Source: Nephrocerus scutellatus (lineage: Eukaryota > Arthropoda > Insecta > Diptera > Pipunculidae). Taken from it: 64,000 bases of DNA. Positions 46,311 through 57,796 of the stretch are shown here, piece by piece. The DNA lies in contig OX352761.1 in the NCBI GenBank assembly GCA_947095585.1, positions 94,507,333 through 94,571,332 on the forward strand, in the 5' to 3' direction. Every line of letters begins with the position of its first letter. The stretch's first letter is position 1. Both the position numbers and the translations under genes were made by a program. Below the pieces are notes generated by a model that was not told the origin of the DNA, did no database searches, and saw nothing but the letters and a program-made list of their open reading frames with translations.

Positions 46311-47215
46311 TTGGCGACGAATTTGGGGGTGAGGACCTACTTCAAATTGAAAAAGGTAGATTAGTATCCGTGTCTTATCGTTATATTAAATTGACATCGA
46401 TTTTTGAAATCTGCCGCTTCTATTAGAAAGAAAGAATTATATTATTTGGACGCCAATGAATTATTGATAGATTGGTTACTCAACTCAATTCATTAATGTG
46501 GTAGCGACTTATTTAACGCGACGCTGCAGTGCTTATCGCTTTACCGAAAAAACACTTATTACTGTTAGTAAAAAAGTGTTATTCATATTGGTTTTGTTGA
46601 AAAAACTAAAACTAAATAAATTGAATTAAATAAACGGAAAAAGAACCGCTGGGTGATGAAGTAGTTTATAAAATTAATAACATGAACGACTTTCGTAACG
46701 GAGGTCGCGAGATCTTATAAGTCACATGAAGCACGAGTTATATTCTGCTCGAATAAATATACTCATAGAATTAAATTGATTAATTTTAATTAATTAATTC
46801 CTTTAAAAAAAACTATTTATTAACAATGGTTCCTTTGAATTTGTTTTCATTATGCAGCTAACTTCAGTGCATAAGCGCGTTGTCAAAATTGGAAATTTAC
46901 TTAGGTCCCTATTTTACAACTTTATGGAACTGTTTTTGGAACAAATTTAAAAGTAATGTTTAATTTTTATATTGTTTGCAATTCTCCGTAGTTCTTATAA
47001 TACCTAGTTACCTTTTATACACATAAAATAAAAAATCCATGAAACAAAAAAAAAATAAAAAAAATACCCCATGAATGCACTTCCTATTTGGGTATATTCT
47101 ATTCTTAAGTGGTTGGTATCAGAAGGTTTGAGAAATGAATGGAGATCGTCTAGTTTAACCTGGTACCTAATTGATAAGCAACAGCCCATACAAATTAAGA
47201 ACTTCTCTTGTTAAT
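46311..47215. other. AT-rich spacer
   Basis: No gene or RNA recognised. Confidence 0.35.
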
Positions 47216-47219
47216 TCGC

Positions 47220-47617
47220 TAAACGGAGATACACATGTGTTTAAATTTTGAAGAAATCGGGTACATTTAACAAAAAACATTTGTATGGGAGCCTCCCGAC
47301 CCCTGGGCCAGATCACTTTCACATTTTAATGAAAACTGTGGTCAATCGAAGATACATATGCGTATAAAATTTGAATAAAATCGGGTAAATTTTGTAAAAT
47401 TGGAGCCCCCCGACCCCAGATAACTCCAAGATTTACCAAAAGTAATAAAATTTGAAGAAAATCGGGTACATTTTGTAAAATATTTGCATCGGAGCCTTCC
47501 GACCCCAAGGCCCGAGGGAATCCAAATTTTAATAGAAAGTGTTGCCATAGGACATACTCATGTGTGCCAAGCCAGCCAGCCACGGGCACGCGAAGTAAAT
47601 ATAGAGACTTTAAAAAT
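47220..47617 (-). mobile_element. DINE-like element, reverse orientation
   Basis: Three core units on the minus strand, then at the right end the head in reverse (GCCAGCCAGCCACGGGCACG, CGAAGTAAATATAGAGA). The tail is missing. A 127-codon minus-strand frame through it is repeat-derived. Confidence 0.7.
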
Positions 47618-48123
47618 ATAAATTGTTGAGGGATAACAGCGTCACAAAAAATGAATGAAAACAACAGGGTTACTCGTACTCGTACAAAAAGATTAAATAT
47701 TACTTTCAAGGTGACGTACTATTGACACAGTTACATTGTATTATTGTTATATTAAAGGTCAATGTTGCTTGGCAAAATAAGTTTTCTTTTGTTTTACGAC
47801 ACAAGAAATTAAACCCATATCAAATTTTTATAATTATTTAATCTTGTATAATTTTATTATGAAAATAATACCATCAGTTTCCATACATATTATATCAACC
47901 AGAATATCGCGTTGAATTATCGTGACGTTTTGTTTCGGACAAAATTAATTATTTGTGTTCATGGCAAAGTTCGATGACTTAAACAACTAGTGTTAAATAC
48001 TCGTAATATAAAATGCCATTTTGCCCTTAACCTCGCGTGTTATTTCGCTATAGGAAATTTTTTCTCATTTGCGCCATGTTTCCACATACGAAAGTTTTTG
48101 TGTTTCACAAACTTAATTTAGCT

Positions 48124-49035
48124 TTTTAAATTCTCTATATTAACTTCACTTGCCCGTGGGTCGTCGGTCGGTCGTCGGTCGTCTGTCGGTCGTCGGTCTG
48201 TCGTGGATTCTTGCGATCAATTTTTAACCCACTTCCCATGGCCCGATTTTATTGAAATTTTGCACACATGTGTATTTCCGGAGACAACACTTTCTATTAA
48301 ATTTTGAGGCCCCTCGGGCTGCGGGGTCGGGGGGCTCCCAAACAAAAATGTAAAAAATTTACCCGATTTTCTTCAAATTTTACACACATGTGTATACCCA
48401 ATAAACAATACTTTTTCGAAAATTTGGTAGTGATCGGGTCCCGGGTTCGGCCGCAAGGCCCTTATACATTTTTTAAATATCTGTACTGGCATCAGATATT
48501 CGTCGCCCTTTATGGACTGTGTGCGGTGTGTGCTGCGCAGTCGGCTGCGCTGCATGGTTTTGGTGGTGGTGGAGAGAGAGAGAGAAATCTTAGCGCACGC
48601 ACAAATGAACCCAGCAAATGAAACGAGACATACATGTTTTATGCTTACTTCAACTTACATTTTTATTTACTGAATTGTATTTTTATTGATGTCGTTTTTT
48701 TTGTTGTCGATATCAACTTACAGATAGAACAACAAGTTTTCACAATATTCTGTCATTTGGCGTTTTCATAAATTAGTTCAGAGCAGTCAAAGAGTTCTCA
48801 AGATAAATGTTCGTGTTTCTTATTTGCTCAGAGTATGAGCGTGCTCTAAGTGCTCAGAATAAAATGATCTGAGCTTTTTCAATTTTAACATCTGATGTCA
48901 AATGTTTGTTTCGATGATTTTCTTCTACAATAAAAAAAAATGGCCCAGGATCGAGGGGCTCCCATATCAATTTCTGCGATTAGAGAATTTAGATGAAAAA
49001 TTTTAATTTTTATGGGTTGTTTTTTTATATCTCAC
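48124..49035 (+). mobile_element. DINE-like element, complete, with unique core
   Basis: Best complete copy. The head TTTTTAAATTCTCTATATTA is at 48124 and GTCGGTCGGTCGTCGGTCGT follows at 48163. GGATTCTTGCGATCAATTTT comes next, then two core units (48250-48470). A 500-bp non-repetitive core follows (GTGTGCGGTGTGTGCTGCGC, GAGAGAGAGAGAAATC, GCTCAGAGTATGAGCGTGCT). The tail is at 48982-49030 (GATTAGAGAATTTAGATGAA, then TTTTTATGGGTTGTTTTTTT). There is no ORF. The core is shared with 58440-58640 and 59105-59400. Confidence 0.85.
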
Positions 49036-49484
49036 TAGCCGTTCGGAGGCGCCTCGCTAGCCGCACAGCCAAGCGGTTCGCTATCGCGTTAAACTGTGCA
49101 TGCACACAATGACAGCACATCGAGCCCCCTGACCATCCGACCCCTTCCAAAATATTGTGGTTCTTGTTTTCTTTAAGTACCAAACAGAAATGCAAAATTT
49201 CAATACGCTACTAAAATTCTGAAAAATGCATAATAACATGAGATTTGTAATTACAATTCGTGTGGTGACCTCTTGAGACAGGAATCTGACCACTTTTAAA
49301 ATATGCATATTAAGTGCTCATTATGATATAAAACCTCTATGCAAAGTAGTCTATAGGGAACATACATACATAGATACATAAATACACACATACATACATA
49401 TAAAACTCCGCCATTGCCGGTTTCTAGCCCGAGATTAAGTCACCCTCAACCTCTCGTGCGTTGAGAACCCTGCTTGCCGGGGCT
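49036..49484. other. Spacer with a CATA-type microsatellite
   Basis: A (CATA)n-like run lies at about 49359-49402. No gene. Confidence 0.5.
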
Positions 49485-49499
49485 CCGACGACTGAGTAG

Positions 49500-49795
49500 T
49501 AATAATAATAATAATAATATTCGGCGCGACAGACCGTTGCGGTCCAAGGCCTAGCTTCGCGCGACCATTTGTGTTGTGCATGTATATTTATGGACACAAA
49601 TGAAAGAGATTTACAATTTAAGGCCGGTTTCGAACGGCGAATTGAGAAGCTTTCCGTGACAAGTTATTACTTTCGGAACGTTTGTCACCAATTCGCGAGA
49701 GGTGGAACACCGTGAAACATACTTTTTGGTGTTACTTGGATTCGAATCACGAACCCCTGCTCAGTAGCCATGCGCTTTTTCACTGAGCCACAGCG
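49500..49795 (-). mobile_element. tRNA-derived SINE (family 1), copy with target duplication
   Basis: A 296-bp minus-strand SINE between two copies of CCGACGACTGAGTAG (49485-49499 and 49796-49810). The tail (TTA)n is at left. The tRNA-like head is at right with TGGCTCAGTG and GATTCGAATCC-type words. It has a 15-bp duplication and is close to the copy at 23032-23320, so it is relatively young. Confidence 0.92.
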
Positions 49796-49810
49796 CCGAC
49801 GACTGAGTAG

Positions 49811-50700
49811 GAGCGGTATAACTTCCAACCCGCCTGGATAAAAAGCCGTGGTCAACGAGGGAGTGCGGCATTCAATGAATGCAATAAGACTGAGCCCAGT
49901 AAGGTCTTTATTATGGTATACTGGAACCAACATTTTGTTTTGTAAACTTGTGGGTCGACGTCTGTGGTATTATGTTGAGAAATCTAGCTGAAATTGCTTT
50001 CAGGTTAATGCTACCGGTGCCCGTCTTGTTAAAACCCTGACAGGCCACATACTACACTCAATGTTTCATCGCTATTTATATAGTGGTGTAAATACAGATG
50101 CAAAATTTCTGTTTAACACCGATCTGGCTCTGAACACAAGACTCCATAAGGAGAAGAAGAGAAAGGACAGAAAGGCGTGAGCCCCGATGTGGCACACAAG
50201 GAGGCTAAACTAGATAATATATGTAGTTTGACCAGAAGGAAGTCAATAACCATTCATGCATGCGGAGGTTAAAAAGTTGGTCAACAAAATACGGATGACG
50301 TATGAGTCGATGGCAATCAACAAGGAGACCTTAATTGATAACACGTGTCAAACTAAGACAATAGGAGTCGTAATGGGGAACCGTAAAGGAATGGTTCCTT
50401 ACCTAGGAAGAAATCAGTCGATAATAATAAGACCACCAAAATAAAACGTTCGACTCCTAAAGGAAAATGAGAATCGTCAAAAGGGAAAGGAAGGAGAGAA
50501 AACGCAAAAAACCTACTTGTCGGGATGCGCTGGTCATCAAAAATAAGCGTACTGTCGAAATTTGGTAAGGGTCGAGGGGCCGTTTAGTTGTAATCCTGGA
50601 TGACCTTGAAACTTATAAGTTTCGGAAATATAGACCTAAGTTAATTTTTTTTAAATTAGAGTGCTTGTTTTATTAAGAAATTAAAAGTAAATACTTTTTG
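49811..50700. other. Unclassified, possible 5' part of the following R1-like LINE
   Basis: Short plus-strand frames such as 50256-50444 (KLVNKIRMTYESM, INKETLIDNT) might be ORF1 remains, but no zinc knuckle or endonuclease motif could be read. Confidence 0.3.
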
Positions 50701-50714
50701 ATCAAAACTTTTTT

Positions 50715-51775
50715 GTAAAGTGTATGATTTCAGAGACAAGAATCTGGGAATGGTAATTGATGCAAAACTCTCATTCAAAGAGCATATAAAGGCTGCCAGC
50801 AATAAAGCAGAGAGACTGTATGTTCAGCACTGTCTCGAATTATGCCTAACACTGGATGAGCAAGGCAAACAAGAAGAAAGCTATTGGCTAATATTGTCTC
50901 GTCCATCCTTTTATACGGAGCTCCAGTTTGGGTTGACGCAATGGATAAGGTTAGCTACTGGCGAATGATGTCATCTATCCAGCGTTTGAGTGCGCTAAGA
51001 GTGATCTGTGGATTCAGAACCATCTCGAGCGATGCAGCGTTTGTGGTTGCGGGTATGCTTCCAATCGACTTACTGGCTAAGGCGCCGGGGATATCTAACA
51101 AGAGCCGAGAACCGCAAAAAAGCACGCGCCGAAGCCGTTAGAAACTGGCAAAGAAGATGGGTCCAGTCAAGTAAGGGTAGATGGACCCATAGATTAATAC
51201 TATCTATAGAAATATGGGCCGGTAGAAGTCATGGAGAAGTAGACTTCTATCTAACCCAATTTTTAACTGGTCATGGGTGCTTCCGTTCATACCTCTTTAA
51301 ATATAAGCATCAGAGTTCACCGCACTTTATGTAAGGGGAATACCAGAAGATGTGGAACATGTTTTCTTCCATTGTCCGTTTTGCTGGAGTAAGACAAGAT
51401 GTGTCAGAGCAAATAGGACACACTATTTCGCCAGAAAACATAGTTAATTCTGTGCTACAAAATGAGGAGATACGGAATGTCTTCTAGAATAATACAGCGC
51501 CTACGGTATCTCGAGCGTGAAAGAATGAATGAAGAAGGGTATCACAGCAAAATAATTTGAATGAAGAAGAAGAAGAATAAAAGATCCAAAATGAAAGTAC
51601 AGCCATCGCTGGGAGCCTTCCCGTGATGAAATGCCCAACGGTAGTCCCGCAGGACTGGTTATGAATTAATTAGTGGGGGTTGGTTTAACTTAGTAAGAGT
51701 CTAAAACTGGCACATGTTAATGCTTAAGGTGCACATGTGATCCTCTTTGAAGATGTCCAACCTTCTCCATAAAAA
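50715..51775 (+). mobile_element. R1-clade LINE, 3' half
   Basis: The plus strand in two shifted frames reads LGMVIDAKLSFKEHIKAASN (50746), SSILLYGAPVWVDAMDKVSY (50893) and SALRVICGFRTISSDA (50990). It continues with GMLPIDLLAK (51052), WQRRWVQSSKGRWTHRLI (51147) and EVDFYLTQFLTGHGCFRSYL (51236). A decayed zinc-binding end, DVEHVFFHCPFCW, lies near 51350. This order is the C-terminal part of R1-type ORF2. A 3' UTR with GGTAGTCCCGCAGGACTGG and a short A run follows to 51775. R1 proper inserts in 28S rDNA; none is here, so this is a non-rDNA relative. Confidence 0.8.
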
Positions 51776-52242
51776 AAATATACATGCATACATACATACA
51801 TGCATAAACATAAACTTTTACATAGTAGATATATGCTGACTTCAATCATGTTATCATGTACATATACTGTACAAACACGTACCATGCAATAAATTCGCCT
51901 GTTCAGTGTATTCCTTTGCTATCTCTAGAATATCGAAGGACGTCACCTTTGAAATTGCAAAATGGATATCCACAAAAGGATATTGAAAATGGAAAAATTT
52001 TTATTCCGTAGCACATAATAAAGTATACATATTTGCATATTTCGTAAATAACGTAAAATTATTAAGTTGTCTCTCGTTTCAGTAAAAGGTCAAGGTATCC
52101 AATAAATACAAAAACAAGCATTTATTGAAGTGAATTGGGTGGAAAAATTTACTTCATGTCACGATATAGATTGCGGCTATATTAACATGTATATCGGAAT
52201 ACTACTATGCTTCTTATAAATAATAAAATCTTACTATACATA
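51776..52242. other. Spacer with a (TACA)n-like microsatellite
   Basis: CATACATACATGCATA-type repeats at 51780-51812. No gene. Confidence 0.5.
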
Positions 52243-52470
52243 CTCGACGTGGCCCTAATAGTTAGTGCGTTGAACTTCCGAGCAGGAGTTCGAGATTCTT
52301 ATCCCAGAAACACCAATAGTATATTTCGCGGTCTCACCTCTCGCGAATGTCTGACAAATTTCCGAGAGTAATAACTTGTCACGAAAAGCTTCTCAACTAT
52401 TTGGATACGGAATTAAATTGTAGGTCACTTTCATTTGTGCAAAAATATAATACGAACAAGACGAATAGTC
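52243..52470 (+). mobile_element. SINE family 1, degenerate plus-strand copy
   Basis: The head CGACGTGGCCCTAATAGTTA and AGGAGTTCGAGATTCTTATC (tRNA-like) is followed by CGGTCTCACCTCTCGCGAAT, TAATAACTTGTCACGAAAAG and CACTTTCATTTGTG, the reverse of the order seen at 49500-49795. The (TTA)n tail is not retained. Confidence 0.65.
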
Positions 52471-53745
52471 ACGCAAGCAAGATCTTGGCTAATTTAAATA
52501 CGTAATAAATTTAACAATTTTAATCAATTAAGTTAATTGTTTTAATCAATCAAAAATGTTAGGGAATTTTTTAGAAAAGTCACGTTCACGTTACTTCTGG
52601 TTCTTAACAATTTACCATTTCGTGGCCGACATCGCCGACTTTAAAATAGTTTTCCTATAAATGTTTTTAATTCGATTTTACGAACTGTGTGCAGTGCAAA
52701 TGTACATGCAAAAGTACGTCGGACAAAGTTACTATATTACTAAGTTAGCATGCCCCTATCATACGATAGTTTCCTTTCAAGGATCAATAATCTACTAAAG
52801 AACGAATTTGTCAAATTTTGCTATCTATCCAAATTAAAATTAACGCAGCTCTCTCAGAAGATTGTTTCTGACGTGAAAACATCTTATGGACAGGGGAATT
52901 ACCGTCAAGGGGTAAAAGTCATCGCGTAATCTATGTAGATTTCCTCGCGCACAGTTCATCTCACGCATTTCCCCGGCGAACCATTACAAAGTTACCTTGA
53001 ATACACATACAAAAGCAATCCCTCAAACCAAAAAATCATAGTAATGAACAAATGGACGTGTGAGCTCAACACGACTTTCTTTTAAGGACGGGGCCGGAAT
53101 CTTCAGTAAATGTATATCAAATGTTTTTTTTTCAACATTTTTTTATTTTTTTTTTATTTATTTTTTTTTTGCTTAAATTTCTTTTGCATGTAACAGATTT
53201 CTCCTAGGTGCTATACTTTTTGAGTTATTTGCAAAAACTCGAAAAACTGTCGAAGTAAACTGTCACTTACGGTTGTCAAATTTCCGTCAACATCATCTAG
53301 GCCCTCACAATTTATGTAAAAAGCTTAAATATGAATTTTCATCCCAATAAGTTCAGCCGTCTGGGCTGTAGAGTGGACACAGTCCTCTGACAGACAAAGA
53401 TTTTTTTTATTTTCGCTTTTTCTGACTCAGGAGATAAGGAAATGGGTAAATCTGCAGAAATCCGGAGTTTGAAAATTTTCATGATTATTATACTTCCTTT
53501 TACTATGTTAAAGAAAGTAAAAATACAATGCTTTCATCTTTTGCAGTGAATTACTATTTTTCAAATATTTGACACAGTGTTTTAATATACGTGGAGTTGT
53601 AATTCAGTAGAGGAAAAGTACACTCAGGAAAAATAACTTGCGAGGAAAAGGGCGCAAGGAAATTGTGCGAAGAATCGTCCTGTTACCGTGACTTTTAACT
53701 GTGTGGTGTGTGTGGAATTGCTCTGAATGTCTAAATGTAAATAAC
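52471..53745. other. AT-rich spacer
   Basis: No gene seen. Poly-T-rich segments lie at 53125-53175. Confidence 0.35.
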
Positions 53746-53747
53746 GT

Positions 53748-53976
53748 GTAAGCTAATAAAAATACATTTTGAATTTATAACGTTTTAAACGAGTATTGTG
53801 CGTAGTAGTTTGCTTCGATCTGAAACAAATTGCAAACTCGCGTTGAATTCATTTTTTTGTGATTTGTTTTTTTTTTTTTTTGATTTGTCAATGTTCATCC
53901 AGTTCTGAGCTATGTTTAAAGTTTCAAGTCTCTATCTCAATAGGAAGTTAGTTTAAAATTAAATACAAAATTTTAC
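53748..53976 (+). repeat. Dispersed repeat, copy 2 of 2
   Basis: Matches 4984-5212 in the same orientation, with a T-run expansion near 53867-53882. Confidence 0.8.
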
Positions 53977-55904
53977 CCGCACAGCGTGCTTGCGGAATAT
54001 TTCTGAGCACCCGCGTGTGGCGTTCGGCGTCTGGAGTATACGTGCTAAGGTTTGTTTCTTAACTTCTTTGAGGTAATTTTTAACCAGCTTTCACACATCC
54101 TAGAGGGCTGGAATAATCATAGAAAAATGTTGTGCGCAGCTCACTTGAATAAATATCTTTCAGATACGAACAAGTTTTCACATCAATTCTTATGAATCCC
54201 AACACTCCACTTTAAAAAAAAACCGCTTGTGTTTGAGACATCAAAAATTTATTTATTTTGGAAAAGCGCTAAATCGCACAAACAAGATCGACTGATCCAT
54301 TTCTGGAGATATCACGGTCAACAATCTTCGACTTTAATTCCTCGATGGTTTGGTCAGTCAAGTTGGTCCGGAAGCGATCTCCAATGACTGTAACCGCAAC
54401 TGCGCTACCCAAGATCATGGAAAAGGAAGTATGGGCCCTTCTGCAGCAAACTGGTTAGTGTAATGAGTAATGAGTGCATTTTGTGAATGACTTGGGGTTG
54501 CTAACTTGTTCAAATGCTTTAATTTAGCATAGTAACGAATCAGGTAATAAAGAAATTCTTAGCTGACAATTATTTGCTCACGTAAACTTGTCGCAACCAA
54601 GCGCAATATTTAATAATACATTTGGATAATTTCCAAATGTTGTTAAAACGTGTTAATTTTTATGAATAAATGGCAAATATAGACGAATTGAAACGTCAAA
54701 CCAACCGTAGCTAACTTCACTCATAGCTAAGAAACCCTTTTGGACAAATTGGGCGTCCTAATTTAAAAACTATTTATATAGCATTGACAGACATACCTAT
54801 AAATATATTATTTGGAAAGGTGTTTTATATACATATATTATCAGATCGTTTTAGAAAAAAAGTTTTTTTTACTATGACAGTTATTATGCACTTTGTTGGA
54901 CGTACTCGTGTATTTTTTTTGTATGCTGTCATACTTTTCTGATATTCTAACACTTAACCCATTCCAATTAGATTTAAATTTACGGTACAGACTGATTTTA
55001 TGTTAGTTCGTTCTTTTTAAACAAGCTAAGACGTAAAATAAATTTTACCAAGCATTTTACTCATAAAAGCATATCTTCTAATTTTTTTCGCTTATGCACG
55101 AATTCGACACCGTCTCCAGCATAGATAACTTTTCCATCTATACCATAGATGTTTGTGTATTTAAAACTTTTCTACCACCTTCCCTGCCACCACCACCACC
55201 AGTAAGGGTAATCAAATTTTTTGAAACTTAATTTATGTCGAACATTAAAATTCAAAAAGTCTGAAGAATTTTAATTATTCACAATCGTCCCTGTTATCAG
55301 CTTTCAATTTCCACCGAAAAACCTTGAATATGTTGCTTTGAAAATTTCAATATGTTCCTCTGCATTAGCCATTTATCTTTCGCTAGAGACTCTAAAGTTT
55401 AGGGGATTGACTATATTTTTGCAGGTAGCTTATTTCACAGGGAAAGCTTTTTCGGAGTTAATATCTCACCGATTCTTGTGCCATTTCACTGCAACATACA
55501 AACAAAATTTACGAATTGTTTGCCATGTCTACATACAACAACACACAACCACTGTTTAGCTTACTACGGAGCATGGCAAACAAGACATTGACACATTAGA
55601 ATAGCAGTAAGTACTAGCAGCATATACGAACGTTGGTTCAAATTCAAATTTTTTTTGGAAAGAAATGGACTTTACAATAATCAAACCTAAAACTTTATTA
55701 CATTGTTTATCTAAAGATAACCCAAATGCGACTAAGTGAACTAAGCGATGAATATATTTCAGCAAGAAAGGTGCTTATCGCAATGCTTTTTCAGTATTTC
55801 CTGTTGTTTTGTGAAAATTTAGGACATATGAGGTGATTTGCCGCAACATTTGTGCAATGAAATATTTTTTTTCTCGCAGAATTTGGAATGTGTGGCATTA
55901 ACTT
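53977..55904. other. Spacer without supported gene
   Basis: A minus-strand stretch near 54410-54270 (LTDQTIEELKSKIVDRD) is transposase-like but isolated. A CCACCACCACCACCA run lies at 55186-55200. Confidence 0.3.
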
Positions 55905-56800
55905 ATAAAGGGTCTTTCAATTAGGACGCTCGATTCTTAGGTATTAGGTGTATAAAAAAAAGTTGTGTGTGAGATATCCACTGCATTTTTTTTATTTGAA
56001 AGAATGTTTAAGATTTTAAACATTGATTATAACGTCATTCAAATGTCCGCCGCGGCTATGATTGGTGGTACTTATTCGGGAGATCCTTTTTCGATGACTT
56101 TGATTCCATCAATTGATGGACCTGCGATTTAAGAAAACCCCAAAGGAAGAAGTTTAATGGCGTTAAACCGCACGATCTCGGTGGCCAGTTTACGTTGCCA
56201 TCGCACGATAACCATGCCCTTAAATCGCTCGTGCAGAGTGATCATCGTAACAGAAACAGCGCATGCATGGCACGTAGCGACGTCGTGTTTGAACCATATT
56301 TCGCCGGTATACATATCATACAGTTTAGGCCACAAGAAGGGTCTTATCATCGATCGGTAGCTCTTGCCGTTGACGGTTATGGCAATGCTGTAACTTTCAC
56401 GGAATACATTTTGTGCTGGTGTATCTTGTGTGGATTCGTATCGTCTCAAATCCAACAACTTTTCCTGTTCACACATCCATTCATCCAAAAATAGGCCTCG
56501 TCGCTAAAGATGATCTTTTGTTGAAATTTGGGTCAAGTTTCCTAAGTGACTGGGTCGGTTGGATTGTATACGGGTGCAGACCGAAGTCGCGATGAAAAAA
56601 TTTTCCAAGTAAAAGTCGCACTAAGACCAATTTGTTGTGAACGCCGAGAAATTGACTGCCTCGGGTTTTCACGCACAGGAACGATGTTTTCAGCAGAGCT
56701 TGCGTTTCGGTGACTTACGGGTATTGGCTGAATATTAATCGAACCGGTTGACTCGAATTTGGCCACCAAACGTTAAATAGGCGCTGTTCATAGTTCATGC
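55905..56800 (-). pseudogene. Mariner-like transposase, degraded
   Basis: Cut-and-paste DNA transposase on the minus strand in several broken frames. N-terminal helix-turn-helix region at right: VAKFESTGSINIQP (56769), SISRRSQQIGLSATFTWKIF (about 56670) and LGLHPYT-like words. Catalytic core: ITVNGKSYRSMIRPFLWPKL (about 56395), then WFKHDVATCHA, where D is the second acidic residue. It then runs to KLLPLGF (normally 'PLDFFLWG'), which marks a degraded third site. C-terminal SRGGHLNDVI lies near 56050. A terminal repeat could start at AAAGGGTCTTTCAATTAGGA (55909). The right end is overwritten by a DINE-like element at 56825. Confidence 0.75.
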
Positions 56801-56824
56801 AAAATTGCTACCGATGTGTAAGCA

Positions 56825-57186
56825 GTTTTATTTTTTTAAATTCTCTATATTAACTACGCGTACCCGTGGCTGGCGGACTGGCTGGCTGGCTGGTCAGATC
56901 TTGTAATCAATTTTTAACCCTTCCCAAAGCCCGATTTTATTGAAATATTGCAGACGTGTATATTTCCGGTGACAAGACTTTCTATTAATAATTTGAGAGT
57001 GATCGGGCCGCGGGGTCGGGAGGCTCCCATAAAAATTTTTTTTCCATATAGCGGCATCAGATAATTTCATACTACGAGTATAATGACTGTGTTCTGTGTG
57101 CGTTGTGCTTCGTATGTGTTTTAATATTTCAGCATTTATAGTGGAATTCAGTATACTTTTGCGTATTAGAGAATTTATATAAAAAA
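56825..57186 (+). mobile_element. DINE-like element, tail interrupted
   Basis: Head TTTTTTTAAATTCTCTATAT at 56829, (GGCT)n microsatellite, one core unit, and a tail TATTAGAGAATTTATATAAA (57165) that breaks off inside its T-rich part where the next head begins. Confidence 0.8.
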
Positions 57187-57552
57187 AATTTAATTTTTAA
57201 ATTCTATATATTAACTTCGCTTGCCCGGTCACGTCTGTCTGTTGGTCGGTCGGTCGTGGAATCTTGCAATCAATTTTTAACCCACTTCCCAAAGCCCGAT
57301 TTTAAATTTTTTTTTGTATTTCCGTTGACAGTACTTTCTATTAAAATTTAGGGCCCTCATAAAATTTTTAAAATTTAGCCCGATTTTCTTCAAATTTTAT
57401 ACACATGAGTATCTCCGATGGACAAAACTTTTGTTAAATTTTGTAGTGAATGGTCTCTAATATTAATTCTTTCCAAATAAACCCAAATAAACCCGGTTCG
57501 TACTTTGCACACATATGTATCTCCTATTAATTTTTCACGGGTTGTTTTTTTA
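57187..57552 (+). mobile_element. DINE-like element, short complete copy
   Basis: Head TTTTTAAATTCTATATATTA at 57195, GTCTGTCTGTTGGTCGGTCG microsatellite, one or two core units, and a tail ending CACGGGTTGTTTTTTT at 57552. It lacks the AGAGAATTTA half of the tail. Confidence 0.75.
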
Positions 57553-57796
57553 GTTTCGGTTTTCACGTTATATGATAATACTATTCAACAAAAATTATTT
57601 CTACCCTATACTTCGAGTGGGTACGTATAATTTTTGTGGAAGTCTTTTGTTTAAAATTATTGCTTGCGATTTAAATTTGTAGGACCAATGGGGATAAATA
57701 AGGGTAACATTTTATGGTCTAATATCAGGTGCCCGTACCAGTCAGTATATCATAGTTTCGAGAATAGCTTAATTGTGTTGTTGTATTTTTGCTGCT

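Noticed and set aside
47326..47709. 127-codon minus-strand frame
   Set aside because: Runs through inverted DINE-like core units and their head; repeat-derived.
54260..54420. Transposase-like words TIEELKSKIVDRD on the minus strand
   Set aside because: Too short and isolated; no catalytic motif or terminal repeats.
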